Under the pieces are notes generated by a model, which was given only the letters and a program-made list of their open reading frames with translations, ran no database searches and was not told where the DNA came from. From positions 1-8,947 of the forward strand of contig CACWYF010000033.1 in NCBI GenBank assembly GCA_902765035.1: DNA of 8,947 nt, written 5' to 3'. Both the position numbers and the translations under genes were made by a program. Source of the stretch: an uncultured Eubacteriales bacterium (GTDB lineage: Bacteria > Bacillota > Clostridia > Peptostreptococcales > Anaerovoracaceae). Positions 7,842 to 8,947 of the stretch are shown here, one piece after another (the stretch's first letter is position 1; every line of letters begins with the position of its first letter).

Positions 7842-8947
7842 ATGAAAAAAGCAGTAATAATCGGAAGCGGCATTGCCGGCCTCAGCTGTGCGATATCGCT
7901 TGCAGAAAAAGGAATAAAATCAGTCATAGCTTCTCCGTTTCCGCCTGAACGTTCACAGTCTGTCATGGCTGCAGGCGGTATAAATGCTGTCGAATTCACT
8001 GACGGCCCGGATTCTGTTGAGATGCATATACAGGATACTCTTGAGGGCGGAAGAAATATAGCAGGCAAGAATGCTGTTTCTTCTCTGTGCAAAGCGGCTC
8101 CCGGGATCGTCGAACAGCTTGAGCGCAGAGGAACAGTGTTCACAAGAGATGCTGATGGTTCGATAAGCAGAAGGGCTTTCGGAGGACAGAGCTATCCGCG
8201 TACCTGCTACTGCGGAGCCTCGACAGGCAAGCAGATCGTTACGGCACTTGTTATGGAGTGCAGAAAATATGAAGCGCTCGGTCTTATCGAGCGCAGGACA
8301 TGGACGGATTTTCATTCGGCCCTGATCCGGGATGGTGTGTGCTGCGGTGCACTCCTTTTTAATGAGTCAAAATTTGAGCTGTATCCTGAGTATGCCGATG
8401 CTCTTGTCATAGCAGCAGGAGGGCAGAATGCGCTGTTCGGAAAGACGACAGGTTCTACTGCCTGTGACGGATATACAGCAGGAAAGCTCTTCATGCAGGG
8501 CGCTGAGCTCAAGAATCTTGAATTCATTCAGTACCATCCGACTACGATGGAGACACCTCAGAAGAGGATGCTCATTTCCGAAGCAGCAAGAGGAGAGGGC
8601 GGCAGACTGTTCTATGAGGAAGACGGAAAGAGAGTCTATTTCCTTGAAGATAAATACGGCGACAAGGGCAACCTGATGCCGAGAGATATCGTCTCACGAG
8701 AGATGGAAGCGACAGGAAAGCAGATATACCTTGATGTGTCTTTCCTTGGAAGAGAGGTCATCACAGGCAGGATCCCTGAGGTGCAGGAGCTGTGCATGAA
8801 ATACAGAGGGATAGACATAACACGCGAGCCTGTGCCGGTTAGCCCGTCAGTACATTTCTTCATGGGTGGCCTGGCTGTTGACCTGCACCACGAGACCAGT
8901 ATCCGCAATCTCTACGCTGCAGGGGAATGTGCATCCATCTATCATGG
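7842..8947 (+). CDS. Fumarate reductase/succinate dehydrogenase-type flavoprotein subunit, 3' end outside window
   Basis: The frame runs from ATG 7842 (AGAAAGG ten bases upstream) off the window edge, giving 368 complete residues of an expected 500-600. It starts with an FAD-binding Rossmann segment, IIGSGIAGLSCAI (GxGxxG at 8-13). SYPRTCYCGASTG matches the conserved SxPRT region. Residues for dicarboxylate binding and proton transfer are in place: HPTTM with His232, SEAARGEGG with Glu247 and Arg250, MPRDIVSR with Arg281 as expected catalytic Arg, and SVHFFMGG with His338. NLYAAGECAS near the end is the second FAD-contact motif. At the position of the His that bonds covalently to FAD in FrdA/SdhA (RSHT-x-A), this protein has Gln39 (RSQSVMAAGG), so FAD is probably non-covalent, as in L-aspartate oxidase. 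The cytochrome b-like gene upstream favours a fumarate reductase-like role over NadB. Confidence 0.88.
   Translation, partial: MKKAVIIGSGIAGLSCAISLAEKGIKSVIASPFPPERSQSVMAAGGINAVEFTDGPDSVEMHIQDTLEGGRNIAGKNAVSSLCKAAPGIVEQLERRGTVFTRDADGSISRRAFGGQSYPRTCYCGASTGKQIVTALVMECRKYEALGLIERRTWTDFHSALIRDGVCCGALLFNESKFELYPEYADALVIAAGGQNALFGKTTGSTACDGYTAGKLFMQGAELKNLEFIQYHPTTMETPQKRMLISEAARGEGGRLFYEEDGKRVYFLEDKYGDKGNLMPRDIVSREMEATGKQIYLDVSFLGREVITGRIPEVQELCMKYRGIDITREPVPVSPSVHFFMGGLAVDLHHETSIRNLYAAGECASIYH

Overview
The window looks like chromosomal DNA of an anaerobic, low-to-mid GC Bacillota, most likely a Clostridia member. The basis is purine-rich ribosome-binding sites, the adjacent queA-tgt queuosine genes, a clostridial-type rRNA uracil methyltransferase, and a fumarate reductase-like module in which the membrane subunit precedes the flavoprotein. 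I cannot name a genus. All real genes are on the + strand. In samples I counted, flanking genes are near 58% GC (35 of 60 bases at 1561-1620), while the centre is far lower (18 of 60 at 4021-4080).

Region 1 (1-2570) carries the 3' part of queA, then tgt, the last steps of making queuosine in tRNA. A REP-like inverted repeat (882-908) lies between them. A conserved-looking but unassigned 141-residue protein follows.

Region 2 (2616-3848) is an RlmCD/RumA-type 23S rRNA uracil-5-methyltransferase with its 4Fe-4S cysteines and catalytic cysteine intact. Immediately after it the base composition drops sharply.

Region 3 (3849-6092) is an AT-rich island with two tightly coupled radical SAM genes. 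The first has a six-cysteine tail suggesting extra Fe-S ligation; the second is HemN/HemW-like. Beyond it (about 6191-6327) lies a broken stretch that reads like the C-terminal end of an rRNA uracil methyltransferase, interrupted by a 53-bp segment that itself resembles the end of the intact gene at 3780-3831. Because 3' ends of rum/rlmD genes are known targets of integrative elements, I read the island as foreign DNA that entered there and left a scarred, duplicated gene end. No integrase is present in the window.

Region 4 (6401-8947) returns to host composition. It holds a PAP2-type membrane phosphatase, a five-helix membrane protein with one histidine in each of the first four helices (a likely diheme cytochrome b), and the start of an FrdA/SdhA-type flavoprotein that runs off the window. 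This flavoprotein keeps the fumarate-reduction residues but has Gln where FrdA/SdhA have the FAD-linking His. The last two probably form a membrane-bound fumarate reductase or related quinone-linked reductase, with an iron-sulfur subunit expected just downstream.

The most interesting points are the radical SAM pair in its scarred integration site and the flavoprotein/cytochrome b module with the missing flavinylation residue.
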